Shown here one piece after another: positions 18,535-29,995 of a stretch of 64,000 nucleotides of DNA. Made by a program: the position numbers and the translations under genes. This stretch comes from Gordonia insulae (GTDB lineage: Bacteria; Actinomycetota; Actinomycetes; Mycobacteriales; Mycobacteriaceae), in contig NZ_CP033972.1 in NCBI RefSeq assembly GCF_003855095.1, positions 1,364,001-1,428,000 on the forward strand. Direction: 5' to 3'. Below the pieces are notes generated by a model. It had not been told where the DNA came from. It ran no database searches and saw only the letters and a list, made by a program, of their open reading frames with translations. Numbering within the stretch: position 1 is the first letter of the stretch; each line of letters starts with the position of its first letter.

Positions 18535-20562
18535 ATGACCGAAGGACAGGCGCCGACGGCAGGACCCGCGGACGCACCGGCAGACGAGCTCGACCAACGC
18601 AAGATCTGGTCGATCTTCGGCGGCCTCATGCTGGCGATGCTGTTGGCGGCGCTCGACCAGACGATCGTCTCCACCGCACTGCCGACCATCGTCAACGATC
18701 TCGGGGGCGCGGAGCATCTGACCTGGGTCGTCACCGCCTACATGCTGGCGACGACTGCAACCACACCGTTGTGGGGCAAACTCGGCGACCTCTACGGCAG
18801 GCGATACCTTTTCATCGGCTGCGTGGTGCTGTTCCTGATCGGATCGGCCCTGTGCGGCACGGCGATGTCGATGACCCAGTTGATCGCATACCGCGCGCTG
18901 CAGGGCGTCGGCGCGGGCGGTCTGATGGTGCTCGCGCAGGCCATCATCGGCGATGTCGTGCCACCGCGCGAACGCGGGCGGTATCAGGGCATGTTCGGCG
19001 CGGTCTTCGGCCTGGCCAGCGTCGCCGGGCCGTTGCTCGGCGGATTCTTCGTCGACAATCTCAGCTGGCGCTGGGTGTTCTACATCAACCTCCCGATCGG
19101 CATCGTCGCCCTGATCGCGGTGATCCTGGTCCTGCCGTCGACCTCGGCCCATGTCAAGGCGACGATCGACTATCTCGGCATCTTCCTGCTCGCGCTGATC
19201 GCCACCTGCATCGTGCTCGCCACGAGTTTCGGCTCGCTGTGGGGCTGGGGTTCACCAAAGATCCTGGGTCTCGTCGCCATCGCGATCATCGCGATCGCCG
19301 CATTCGTCGTCGTCGAGAAACGTGCTCCCGAACCAGTTCTCCCGGTCCGGTTGCTCACCAACCGGGTGTTCGCCATCGCGTCGTCGATCGGGTTCGTCGT
19401 CGGCTTCGCGATGTTCGGCGCGATCACCTTCCTGCCGCTGTTCCTGCAATCGGTGCAGGGCGCATCGGCGACCTCGTCCGGGCTGCGGATGATCCCGATG
19501 ATGGCAGGCCTGCTGATCACGTCGATCGCCAGTGGTCAGCTCATCAGCCGCAACGGGCGCTACAAGATCTACCCGATCGTCGGTTGCGCCGTCTTCACTG
19601 TCGCCCTGTACCTGTTGTCCACCATGGACCGGACCACGTCGGACGTCCTGACCAGCGTCTACCTGTTCGTGCTCGGTGTCGGACTCGGCATGGTCATGCA
19701 GGTGCTGGTGCTCGCCGTGCAGAACGCCGTCGAGTATCGCGATCTCGGTACAGGCACCAGTGGCGCCACCTTCTTCCGCACCATCGGAGCGTCGGTGGGC
19801 GTCGCCGTGTTCGGCGCCGTGTTCAACAGCCAACTCGATGCGCACCTGACCGGCGACGTACCGCGCGCCGCGGTGGGCCCCTGCTCGGCCGAGGTGCTGG
19901 AGGCGTCGACGTTGAGCCTGCCGTCCTGCCCGCCGGCCGTGCAGGCGTGGTTCCTCGACGGCTTCACCGACGCCTTCCAGGTCGTGTTCCTGGTCGCCGT
20001 GCCGATCGGATTCCTCGCCTTCGCGCTGTCGTGGTTGCTGCCCGAGGTCGAACTGCGCACGGTCACCCGCACACCCGACCCGGGCGAGTCGTTCGGGATG
20101 CCCTCCGCCCGAACATCTCTGGAGGAACTCCGGTTGCAGGTGTGGCGGACGCTCGGCCGCGAGGATCGCCTGCGGATCTGGGAGATCGTCGTCGCGACGG
20201 CGGGCAGTCCGCTGTCGCGCGGCGAGGCGTGGATGGTCAGCCGGGTCGCGGAGGAGACGACGCGCGACCTGGCGACGATGTCGTCGGTGTCCGGGACCCC
20301 GCAACCGGTCGTCGAGCAGACCGCGGCGGCACTCGCCGAACGTGGGATGGTCACGATCGACGGCGACGAAGTCTCCATCACCCCGCCCGGCGCCGCTGAG
20401 GCCGATCGCCTCCTCGCGGCACAGCGCGAACGTCTCCGCGCCTTCGTCGCCGACTATCCCGGCAGCGACGAGGCCGACGTCGACGAGATGCTCGACGAGA
20501 TCGCGCGGCGCCTGCATGACGAGGTGCCCGCCCAGGGGCTGGTCAGCCCTGGTGGCCGCTGA
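18535..20562 (+). CDS. DHA2-family MFS multidrug exporter with C-terminal cytosolic domain
   Basis: 675 residues. Residues about 20-500 form a 14-helix EmrB/QacA-like transporter: motif [14 protein letters not shown] near 80 and motif [24 protein letters not shown] near 165, with an aspartate in the first helix ([12 protein letters not shown]). After about residue 515 there is an extra 160-residue cytosolic region rich in Arg/Glu that reads like a winged helix (helix, LSRGEAWMV..., [21 protein letters not shown], then an acidic helical end). It would export drugs or metabolites with proton antiport. The extra domain is unusual for a transporter; see findings. Confidence 0.85.
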   Translation: MTEGQAPTAGPADAPADELDQRKIWSIFGGLMLAMLLAALDQTIVSTALPTIVNDLGGAEHLTWVVTAYMLATTATTPLWGKLGDLYGRRYLFIGCVVLFLIGSALCGTAMSMTQLIAYRALQGVGAGGLMVLAQAIIGDVVPPRERGRYQGMFGAVFGLASVAGPLLGGFFVDNLSWRWVFYINLPIGIVALIAVILVLPSTSAHVKATIDYLGIFLLALIATCIVLATSFGSLWGWGSPKILGLVAIAIIAIAAFVVVEKRAPEPVLPVRLLTNRVFAIASSIGFVVGFAMFGAITFLPLFLQSVQGASATSSGLRMIPMMAGLLITSIASGQLISRNGRYKIYPIVGCAVFTVALYLLSTMDRTTSDVLTSVYLFVLGVGLGMVMQVLVLAVQNAVEYRDLGTGTSGATFFRTIGASVGVAVFGAVFNSQLDAHLTGDVPRAAVGPCSAEVLEASTLSLPSCPPAVQAWFLDGFTDAFQVVFLVAVPIGFLAFALSWLLPEVELRTVTRTPDPGESFGMPSARTSLEELRLQVWRTLGREDRLRIWEIVVATAGSPLSRGEAWMVSRVAEETTRDLATMSSVSGTPQPVVEQTAAALAERGMVTIDGDEVSITPPGAAEADRLLAAQRERLRAFVADYPGSDEADVDEMLDEIARRLHDEVPAQGLVSPGGR

Positions 20563-20622
20563 GGCAACACCCACGGAGAGGCCCCAATTGCAGTGCCGGC
20601 CCGGCAGACCGAGGAAGGCCGC

Positions 20623-21534
20623 CTAACGGGCGGCGGGTGCCAGATGCCGGGTGATCGCCGCCTGGATCTCGGCCGCGTCGGGTCCCAGCCATGCCGACAG
20701 GTGGGTGCCGACCTCGATGACGAGCAGACGCGCGTCGGGCAACGATCCCGACGCGTGCAAGGTCTGGTCGTACGGGACGTCGGCGTCGGTCTTGGCGTGC
20801 ACCAGCAGCACGGGCGCGACCACTTCACCCAACGGCGATCGCAGTGTGGCGAACTGGTCGAAGTCGTTCTCGAAACCTGGCTTTCGTGATCCGCTGACCG
20901 TGTCGAACAATGCGGTGGCAAAGGTCCGCTGTTGCTCGTCGTCCATGATGCCGGCAGCCAACTCCTTTGCCTGGGCTCGGGTCAGGTCGCCTTCACCCGA
21001 GAGCAGGGTGGATATCGCGGCACCGGGCGCCTTATCGGCGAGCGTGGTCGCGAACCACCGCCCGACCCGGTTGAACAACATCTTCTCCTCCCCCAGCGCA
21101 ACCCGTCCCCGTAACGATCCGGCGGGGTCGAACTCGGTACTCACCGCGGCAATCGCGACGACCGCGTTCACCCGCCGCGGATGAGCGGCGGCCAACGCGT
21201 AGGCCGTCGGGCCGCCACCCGACCAGCACATGACCGCGAACTCCTCGATCCCGAGGGCCGTCATGAGTTCCGCGCACTGGGTGGCCTGGCTCTGGGGAGA
21301 CCGATTCGCTTCGGAGATCGGGGTGTTGAGGTAGCCGGGGCGTGAAACGGCGACAACGCGATGGGTGTCGGTGAGGAAGCCTGTCATGAGTGCGCCCTGA
21401 TCGAAGCCACCGGGTGAACCGTGGATGAAGAGCACGGGCGGCCCACTGCCATGGTCGACGAACTCGATCGGTCCGAGTGATGTCTCCGCGCGCTGTGGGG
21501 TCGAATCGGGGGAACCGCTGCTCGGCCGTGCCAT
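20623..21534 (-). CDS. Alpha/beta-hydrolase
   Basis: 303 residues from the ATG at 21534; the frame extends 31 codons upstream without a better start. The catalytic triad is visible: Ser105 in MCWSGGGPTA (nucleophile elbow), Asp250 or Asp252 in HAKTDADVPY and His278 in EVGTHLSAW. The oxyanion loop is HGSPGG at about 38. Members hydrolyse esters, epoxides or haloalkanes; the substrate is unknown here. It ends 60 bases from the exporter gene, convergently. No operon partner. Confidence 0.85.
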   Translation of the reverse strand: MARPSSGSPDSTPQRAETSLGPIEFVDHGSGPPVLFIHGSPGGFDQGALMTGFLTDTHRVVAVSRPGYLNTPISEANRSPQSQATQCAELMTALGIEEFAVMCWSGGGPTAYALAAAHPRRVNAVVAIAAVSTEFDPAGSLRGRVALGEEKMLFNRVGRWFATTLADKAPGAAISTLLSGEGDLTRAQAKELAAGIMDDEQQRTFATALFDTVSGSRKPGFENDFDQFATLRSPLGEVVAPVLLVHAKTDADVPYDQTLHASGSLPDARLLVIEVGTHLSAWLGPDAAEIQAAITRHLAPAAR

Positions 21535-21704
21535 GGCGTGAGTCCTTCTGGTCCGGGGGTGTTCCGCAGGATCGTATCGCCGCATGTCAGCGGTCACCGC
21601 CGGTTCCGCGACAGATTCGTCGAACATCTCCGACCGGTGGTCGACAGGCGTAGCTTCAGGATGTCAACACCATCGAGAACGTTCCGGGTCGCCTGCGTAC
21701 ACCC

Positions 21705-22496
21705 ATGCGCGTGGCCGGTTGCGCCGCGGCAGTGATCGCGGTGATCGGTGCACCGATCACCGCGGCCGCAGAGCGAGCGCCGATTCGGGCACCGGCGGCC
21801 GTGGCGTCGCTACCGAGTGTGCCTGCGGTGGGCGCGATTCCGCGGGCGTTCATCCGCAATCAGTTCCAGAATTGCGACGCGATCTGCCCGTACATCGCGC
21901 AGGGCCTGGTCGAGGTTCCCGTCGCGCTCTGGCACGCCCCCGGCGTGTACGCCGACCGGAGCGCGCGGGGCTGGTCCGTCCCGATGTCGGCGGGCGCCGC
22001 CGCGTTCTCGGTGACCCGACCGGCGAACGCAGCCATGACTGGGATCATCTCCAACGATCTGAGCCTGGTGTTGCCCCGGGCTCAGAATGCACTTGTCGTC
22101 GCTGTGGTCGAAGGACTCGAGATCGCGTCGGTGCTGCGAGCGGGACCGAGAAGCTCAGACGATGGTGATCACCGGGACCGGATCACCGAGGCGGTCGCCA
22201 CCGGCCGCACCCGGGTCCTCGACGCTCTGAATCGGCCGCTGACACCGGATCCCGCGTCGACCGCGGTCGTGCGCACGCCCGCCCAACAGCGTGCGCTGGA
22301 CACCATCGACGCCGGGTCGGCAATCCTGTTCCAGGCCCCCGAGATGCTGTTGCTGGGTGCCACGGATGCCGCCGATTCAGCGGCCCGGAACCTCACCGCG
22401 ACCGGCGACCCGGCCGGCGCCCGCGCGGCGGGCGAAGCGCGCTTCCGGGCAACCGCCGACCGTGCCGCCGAGTTGGTTCGCGGGGCACTGTCGTGA
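21705..22496 (+). CDS. Exported or membrane-anchored protein of unknown function
   Basis: 263 residues. The first 22 residues look like a signal peptide (MRVAGCAAAVIAVIG...). The body is alanine-rich with FIRNQFQNCDAICPYIAQG, which has two cysteines, and a long helical region to the end. I do not recognise the family. Its stop codon overlaps the GTG start of the permease gene (GTGA), so the two are translationally coupled, which suggests a role linked to that transporter, perhaps an exported accessory protein. Confidence 0.65.
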   Translation: MRVAGCAAAVIAVIGAPITAAAERAPIRAPAAVASLPSVPAVGAIPRAFIRNQFQNCDAICPYIAQGLVEVPVALWHAPGVYADRSARGWSVPMSAGAAAFSVTRPANAAMTGIISNDLSLVLPRAQNALVVAVVEGLEIASVLRAGPRSSDDGDHRDRITEAVATGRTRVLDALNRPLTPDPASTAVVRTPAQQRALDTIDAGSAILFQAPEMLLLGATDAADSAARNLTATGDPAGARAAGEARFRATADRAAELVRGALS

Positions 22497-23974
22497 GCCG
22501 GACGGACCCGGTGAAGCCGGTCACCGACGCCGACGAGGTGTCCGCGACCTACGGCTACTCATCCGAACTCAAGCGAACGATGGGATCGTTTCAGGTCTTC
22601 GCTGTCTCGTTCGCGTTCATCTCCGTCGCCGTCGGCATCTTCGGGACCTACGACGACCTGCTCGTGAACTCCGGCCCGGTCGGCATCTGGACGTGGCCGG
22701 TCGCGCTCGCCGGCCAGTTGCTCGTCGCACTGGTCATCGCGCAGTTCGCCGCGCGCATCCCGCTCAGCGGCTCGTCGTACCAGTGGGCATCACGGCTCGC
22801 GAATCCCCGGATCGGTTGGGGTTTCGGCTGGCTCACGTTCTGCTATCTGATCACCGGGCTACTGGCGATCGACAGTGCGATGGCCAGCCAATGCCTCATG
22901 CCACTGTTCGGCATGAGTCCCGACGAAGGCACCGCGCGGGTCATCACCGTCGTGATCCTGGTGGTCCAGGCCATCCTCGCGATCGCCTCGACCCGACTCG
23001 TCGCCGTGCTCAACTCGCTCGCCGTCGGCGTCGAATTGGCCATCGTCGTGATTCTGGTCGTCGCATTGCTGGTCGCCGCGGCAGTGACCGGTCGCGGCTC
23101 GGTGGACAATCTCGTCTCCCGCGGCGTCGCAGAGGGATCGACGAACTACTTCGCGTTCGGCGGCGGGTTGATGGCGGTGATGATCGTCGGCCTGGCCACC
23201 CTCGTCGGCTTCGACTCGGCGGCGAACATGGCCGAGGAGGCCCGGGACCCCCACCGGAGCGTGCCGCGGGCGATCGTGGGTTCGGTTGCCGCCGCCGGGA
23301 TCCTGGGGATGCTGTTTCTGATCGCGCTGACCGTCGCCATCGACGACATCGCGAAGGTGACCGAGGCCGGATCTCCCGTCGCGGTCATCATGCGCGATCA
23401 ACTCGGTGCGCCCACCGAACGAATTCTGCTGGTGGCCATCGCCATCGCGTTCTTCGGTGGCGGAATGGTCACCATGACGTCGTGTGCACGGACGGTCTTC
23501 GCGATGTCTCGCGATGGACGTTTCCCCGGGCATCGGGTGATGCGGCGGGTGAGCCGACGCACGCAGACCCCGATCGCGGCCACCATCCTGCCGCTGGTGA
23601 TCGGCGTCGTCACGATGATCGCCCTGCCGGGTGACGCACTGATCGAGTTGATCACGTCGGGCACGCTGTTCCCCGCGATCACCTACGGTCTGATCGTCGT
23701 CCTGTATCTGGCCGTCCGGAAACGCCTGGACCGCAAGAAGGGTGCGTTCGACCTCGGCCGCTTCGAGCTGCCGGTCGCGGTGTCGGCACTGATCTGGTCG
23801 GTGTGCGCGGTGACCGTACTGCTCGCTCCCGCGGGGACGGGCGTACCGCTGGTGATCGTCGCCGGGTTGATCGCCGTGGGCGGGCTCTACTTCGTCTTCA
23901 TGGTGCTGTTCCGCCGTGATGTGCTCGATGTCGAGCCGGGAGTGGCGGATCCGATGGCGGGGCCGAATCGCTGA
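22493..23974 (+). CDS. APC-superfamily amino acid/amine permease
   Basis: 493 residues from a GTG at 22493 that overlaps the previous stop. About 12 transmembrane helices are visible, with the family's first-helix GIFGTYDDL-like segment, the GSSYQWASRL loop after helix 2, a GFDSAANMAEEARDP motif near the middle and a long cytoplasmic C-terminus. This pattern is the amino acid/GABA or choline-type APC permease subgroup. It would import an amine or amino acid with a cation. The coupled upstream exported protein is unusual. Convergent with the unknown gene at 24029. Confidence 0.85.
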   Translation: MSRTDPVKPVTDADEVSATYGYSSELKRTMGSFQVFAVSFAFISVAVGIFGTYDDLLVNSGPVGIWTWPVALAGQLLVALVIAQFAARIPLSGSSYQWASRLANPRIGWGFGWLTFCYLITGLLAIDSAMASQCLMPLFGMSPDEGTARVITVVILVVQAILAIASTRLVAVLNSLAVGVELAIVVILVVALLVAAAVTGRGSVDNLVSRGVAEGSTNYFAFGGGLMAVMIVGLATLVGFDSAANMAEEARDPHRSVPRAIVGSVAAAGILGMLFLIALTVAIDDIAKVTEAGSPVAVIMRDQLGAPTERILLVAIAIAFFGGGMVTMTSCARTVFAMSRDGRFPGHRVMRRVSRRTQTPIAATILPLVIGVVTMIALPGDALIELITSGTLFPAITYGLIVVLYLAVRKRLDRKKGAFDLGRFELPVAVSALIWSVCAVTVLLAPAGTGVPLVIVAGLIAVGGLYFVFMVLFRRDVLDVEPGVADPMAGPNR

Positions 23975-24028
23975 TCGGGGACGCGCGACAGCGCTCGGTC
24001 GGACCGCCGACGCGCCGGCGCCGGCATC

Positions 24029-24532
24029 TCATCGAGAGTTCGCGTGCTCCGACAGATCGAGGTGCAAGGCCTGGTGCGCGTCCAGGAGGTGCCGCAGGCC
24101 GGTGTCGAGTGGCCAGGGATAGGTGAGTTCGTGCCCGAACCGGTCGTCGACCGCTGCCGCCGCACCGTCGGGCAGCGATGCCGGATCGACGCGCTCGGCG
24201 ATCGACTCGAACAGCTCGACCGGCGTGGCGACGTAGTACAGCGGCCGGTGCGCACCCGGCGCGCTCATCCCGGCGGCGTACACCAGACCATGCGATGTGA
24301 TCACCAGCCGGTCCGCCGCGATCGCCACCTCGCCGGCGATCTCGGTTCTGCCCCATTCCATCGCGGCGGCGCGGGACTCCTGCACCCGCCGCCACGTGTC
24401 GTCGGTCAGCAGCAGTTCGACATCCGTGCGGTCCATCGTCGACGCGGAGCTGTACTCCGGCCCGAAATGCCGCTGCAGGAGCTCATCGACGAAATCGACA
24501 AGCGGTTCACTCGTCGTCCAGTCCTCGCCCAT
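24029..24532 (-). CDS. Conserved-looking hypothetical protein
   Basis: 167 residues from the ATG at 24532, chosen because GGAGG lies 8 bases before it; the frame stays open to a GTG at 24586. Acidic N-terminus with DELLQRHFGPEYSS, a VITSHGLVYAAGM core, several tryptophans and a C-terminal HALHLDLSEH-like histidine-rich helix. No signal peptide or membrane helix. I do not recognise a family. The gene is divergent from the recombinase-like gene with a 303-base AT-rich gap between the starts. Confidence 0.6.
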   Translation of the reverse strand: MGEDWTTSEPLVDFVDELLQRHFGPEYSSASTMDRTDVELLLTDDTWRRVQESRAAAMEWGRTEIAGEVAIAADRLVITSHGLVYAAGMSAPGAHRPLYYVATPVELFESIAERVDPASLPDGAAAAVDDRFGHELTYPWPLDTGLRHLLDAHQALHLDLSEHANSR

Positions 24533-24683
24533 CGCGCACGCCTCCGTCTCGAGTCGCTCGCCGATCATTGCGCGTGATCCCGACACTACGCCACCACCCG
24601 GCGAACCACGGGGAATTGCGCAACCGCGGACAGCCCCGGATTCGTCACCGTCCCCGCACGTCCTGTCTCATATTTCCAAGTCG

Positions 24684-24751
24684 GTCTCGAATCATAATCG
24701 ACGCTCATATCGAGACAGATCATCTGCGATATGACCGACTGTTCTCGATAT
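24684..24751. promoter_or_regulatory. AT-rich inverted repeats, candidate operator
   Basis: The gap 24533-24835 is much more AT-rich than its neighbours. Three copies of a TCTCGA(A/T)AT-like element occur: GTCTCGAAT at 24684, the inverted copy ATATCGAGA at 24707-24715, and TCTCGATAT at 24743-24751. The last two form a perfect 9-base inverted repeat with a 27-base spacer. They lie about 85-150 bases before the recombinase-like gene and are candidate binding sites. Function is inference. Confidence 0.4.
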
Positions 24752-24835
24752 TCGACATGGGCCTCTCGCATGGGTCTCACTTTCAACGGTCGCGTCGCAC
24801 GAGTTTCGGAACACTTTTGAGATAGGGTTCCGGAC

Positions 24836-25423
24836 ATGAAGCCGGATACCGCCGGCGGGTCCGTAGGGATGCTGCTGGGCTACGCACGCGCAGGCACCGA
24901 CACCCACCCGCTGGAGTCGCAGATCGATGCCCTCACCGAGATCGGGATCGAGCCCACGCGGATCTACAGCGATGGGATCGTCGCGGTCTCGACCGGGCAG
25001 CGACGCCCGGGCTGGACCGCCCTGCTCGACTATGCGCGTCCCGGGGACACCGCCGTCGTCATCGGGGTCGATCGACTCGGCCGCACCACCAGGGAGGTCT
25101 TGGCGAGCGCACGCGACCTCGCCGATCGACAGATCGGACTCCGGTCACTCCGCGAGGGTCTCGATACCGATGACCTCGCCGGAGCGATGATCGTCGGGGT
25201 CCTCGCCTCGCTGGCGGAACTCGACGGCGAGCCCGCACGGCTGCGCCCCGGAGCCGCATCCGGCTCCTCCGTCGGCCGGCCGCGGGCCCTCGACGACGAC
25301 CAGGTCGCCGTCGCCGAACGCCTGCGTGCCGACGGCCAGCCCGTGCCGACGATCGCGGCCACCCTCGGCGTCAGCCGCGCCACCCTCTACCGCACTCTCG
25401 CCGAAAGGCGTTCGATCCGTTGA
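24836..25423 (+). CDS. Serine-recombinase (resolvase)-like protein lacking the catalytic serine
   Basis: 195 residues. The N-terminal resolvase fold is clear: LLGYARAGTDTHPLESQ at 13-29 and VIGVDRLGRTTREVL at 75-89, with active-site arginines 18, 80 and 83 kept. The position of the nucleophilic serine (YARxS) is Gly20 (codon GGC), so strand cleavage should not be possible. The long helix after the catalytic domain is altered, and a helix-turn-helix sits at about 168-190 (TIAATLGVSRATLYRTL). It is best viewed as a DNA-binding protein derived from a resolvase, probably a regulator. Its last codons overlap the start of the small gene that follows. Confidence 0.8.
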   Translation: MKPDTAGGSVGMLLGYARAGTDTHPLESQIDALTEIGIEPTRIYSDGIVAVSTGQRRPGWTALLDYARPGDTAVVIGVDRLGRTTREVLASARDLADRQIGLRSLREGLDTDDLAGAMIVGVLASLAELDGEPARLRPGAASGSSVGRPRALDDDQVAVAERLRADGQPVPTIAATLGVSRATLYRTLAERRSIR

Positions 25424-25722
25424 CAACCTTCGACCCAGGCGCGCCAGAGCTGGACATCACGACCGCCCACGGCATCGTGACCCGGCTGCCCACGTCGTTT
25501 CCGATCATCGACCCGGAACTCGACGGGCACCTCGATCCGGATCTGTTCCAGAAGGGGTTCGACGACGCCAACTCCCGGCTCGACACCTTTCCCCGTTCGT
25601 GGGCACGACATCATGCGTCGACGACGATGGCGGCCGCGCCGGCCGCAGACGACGACGAGCCGAGCTACACACGCGGGTACCGGGCGGCGCTGTACGGCTA
25701 CCTCCGTCACTCGGCCGACTGA
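25420..25722 (+). CDS. Small hypothetical protein coupled to the recombinase-like gene
   Basis: 100 residues from a TTG at 25420 that overlaps the upstream stop as TTGA. Contains an acidic N-terminus (FDPGAPELDITTAHG), FQKGFDDANSRLD and a C-terminal GYRAALYGYLR. No signal or membrane segment. No family recognised. The exact overlap with the preceding gene suggests translational coupling and a shared role. An internal GTG is a possible alternative start. Confidence 0.5.
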   Translation: MTTFDPGAPELDITTAHGIVTRLPTSFPIIDPELDGHLDPDLFQKGFDDANSRLDTFPRSWARHHASTTMAAAPAADDDEPSYTRGYRAALYGYLRHSAD

Positions 25723-25810
25723 GCCGGTAAAAGGGACCTGCCCGACGGCCGGCAAACCGCCTGAGGAACGATAGAGGCCACTCTGACGCAGGCCGATAGG
25801 ACACGAGCAG

Positions 25811-26650
25811 GTGAGCGAGACACACGGTGGTGACGCGATCCCGGTCTTTTTTCTCTCCGACAGCACCGGGATCAGCGCCGAGACCATGGGTAACGCACTG
25901 TTGCTGCACTTTCCCGATCATCGGTTCGACCGGACGCTGATCCCGTTCATCACCACCCCCGACGATGCGCGCGAGGTGGTGCGCACCATCGACGCGACCG
26001 TGGACCGCGGCCTGACTCCCCTCGTCTTCGCGACAGCCGCGCTCGACGACGTCCGTATCGAACTGGCCAAGACCCGCGCACCCCTCATCGATTTCTTCGA
26101 CATGCACATGCAGCAGGTCGAGGAGATCCTCGGGGCGCGTGGCGCCCGCACACCCGCTCGTCTGCACGGCGTCGGCGACGTCAAGCGGTACAACGCACGC
26201 ATGCAGGCCGTCGAGTACGCGATCGAACATGACGACGGTCAGAGTCTTCGCTCGCTGGACAAGGCCGACGTCATCCTGGTGGCTCCGTCCCGCTGCGGCA
26301 AGACTCCGACGACCATGTATCTCGCGTTGCAGCACGGTCTGCGCGTCGCGAACTATCCACTGATCGACGACGATTTCACGAGCACGGACCTGCCCCGCCC
26401 GATCCGACACCTGGCCGACCGCTGCTTCGGGCTCATGACCAGCGCCGCCCGCCTCAGCGCGGTCCGAACAGAGCGACGCCCGGACTCCACCTACGCGTCC
26501 CTGCGCCAGTGCACCTACGAACTCAAGCGCGCAGAGGCGCTGTACCGCGCCCACGACCTACCCATCATCGACTCGTCGGCGAAATCCGTCGAAGAGATGT
26601 CCACGATCATCTTGCAAGTGCTCGCCCGCAGACCCCACCCCGAGAGTTGA
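25811..26650 (+). CDS. ppsR: Bifunctional PEP synthase regulatory protein (kinase/phosphorylase, PSRP)
   Basis: 279 residues from a GTG at 25811. Family marks: FFLSDSTGISAETMGNALL at the N-terminus, a P-loop-like APSRCGKTPTTMYLA near residue 158, and the C-terminal DSSAKSVEEMSTIIL. PSRP (DUF299) switches phosphoenolpyruvate synthase off by ADP-dependent phosphorylation of a threonine and on again by phosphorolysis. It sits 12 bases upstream of its target gene, as in many genomes, so regulator and enzyme are co-expressed. The SRC in the P-loop (often SRT-S) is a modest variation. Confidence 0.92.
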   Translation: MSETHGGDAIPVFFLSDSTGISAETMGNALLLHFPDHRFDRTLIPFITTPDDAREVVRTIDATVDRGLTPLVFATAALDDVRIELAKTRAPLIDFFDMHMQQVEEILGARGARTPARLHGVGDVKRYNARMQAVEYAIEHDDGQSLRSLDKADVILVAPSRCGKTPTTMYLALQHGLRVANYPLIDDDFTSTDLPRPIRHLADRCFGLMTSAARLSAVRTERRPDSTYASLRQCTYELKRAEALYRAHDLPIIDSSAKSVEEMSTIILQVLARRPHPES

Positions 26651-26662
26651 GGAGCCATTTCC

Positions 26663-29044
<2,382 letters not shown>

Positions 29045-29051
29045 CAACGAC

Positions 29052-29092
29052 AACTCCCGACGCAGTTCGTCGCGCGAACTGCGTCGGGAGTT
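29052..29092. terminator. Perfect 18-bp hairpin between ppsA and the nitroreductase gene
   Basis: Two 18-base arms (29052-29069 and 29075-29092) are perfectly complementary around a 5-base loop. The hairpin lies between convergent genes and can stop transcription from both sides; there is no long T run, as usual in actinobacteria. Confidence 0.85.
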
Positions 29093-29118
29093 CATGAATT
29101 GCTTCGGCCGGTGTCAGC

Positions 29119-29541
29119 TCATTCGAGCACGAAGACCGGGATCAGCCGGTCGGTCTTGGTCTGGTACTCCGCATAGGGCGGGTACGCCGCAACGGCCAGG
29201 TCCCACCAGTGCTCGCGCTCGGCGCCCTCGACCTCACGTGCGGTGAGCTCATACACTGTCGCACCGTCCTGCGCCGTGACCTGCGGGTGTGCCTTCACGT
29301 TGTGATACCACGACGGATGGCTCGGGTCACCGCCCTTGGAGGCGACCATCGCGTACTTGCCGTTCTCCTCGACCCGCATCAACGGGACGTAGCGCTTCTT
29401 GCCCGACTTCGCCCCGGTGGTGGTGAACAGCACCACCGGTCGGTCCATGATCAGGACGCCGTCAGTGGTCCCCTGCTCGAGAATCTTCTCGGTCTGGTCA
29501 CGCACCCACCCCTCGGGGCTGAGTTCTGGTTGTTCGCTCAT
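29119..29541 (-). CDS. Deazaflavin (F420)-dependent nitroreductase-family protein
   Basis: 140 residues from the ATG at 29541. Pattern of the Ddn-like split-barrel family: VLFTTTGAKSGKKRYVPLMRV, a central KGGDPSHPSWYHNVKAHPQVT motif and a C-terminal YAEYQTKTDRLIPVFVLE. Mycobacterial relatives bind F420H2 and reduce quinones or nitro compounds; Ddn activates pretomanid. Members are common in this order, and the specific substrate is unknown. Single gene, convergent with ppsA. Confidence 0.85.
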   Translation of the reverse strand: MSEQPELSPEGWVRDQTEKILEQGTTDGVLIMDRPVVLFTTTGAKSGKKRYVPLMRVEENGKYAMVASKGGDPSHPSWYHNVKAHPQVTAQDGATVYELTAREVEGAEREHWWDLAVAAYPPYAEYQTKTDRLIPVFVLE

Positions 29542-29773
29542 GCCCATTGGCAACGCCTCCAAGGCGCTCGGCATTCCACGGCTGCTCGGTCAGCAGTTCG
29601 ATCGGGACGAGGTCGGCGATGGTCGTCCGGTCCGATGCCGACCCCGAGAACCTCACCTGGCGCCTGCGCCCCGGCGGCTGCCCGGATGAAGACGCCCCCG
29701 ACGGTGTCTCAACTCGCGCCAACGTGGTCGTCCGTGTCGAGCACCGGCCATCGACTCGCCGCCCAACGACGAC

Positions 29774-29807
29774 GAAACCCCCTCCGAGGTGATTCGGAGA
29801 GGGTTTC
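29774..29807 (-). terminator. Hairpin downstream of tRNA-Pro
   Basis: GAAACCC-C-CTCCGA pairs with TCGGAG-A-GGGTTTC around a 6-base loop, with a single mismatch. It lies 4 bases from the tRNA 3' end and should terminate its transcript. The rest of 29542-29773 has no convincing gene. Confidence 0.7.
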
Positions 29808-29810
29808 TCG

Positions 29811-29887
<77 letters not shown>

Positions 29888-29995
29888 TTTGCCTCCGAGG
29901 AGACAGCCCCGCAAGCGGAGCGTTGATGAGCCTAGCCGACGGGCGCCGGTTCGATCCAATCGCCTGGTCAGCGAGCCGGATCGGCCGGGCCGGAG

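Noticed and set aside
17937..20399. 820-codon plus-strand frame overlapping the exporter
   Set aside because: It is the shifted shadow of the MFS gene, arginine-rich without any domain, while the MFS frame has motifs A and C and membrane helices.
24836..25423. Mobile element marked by a serine recombinase
   Set aside because: No terminal repeats, no cargo, catalytic serine missing, and neighbours are stable chromosomal genes.
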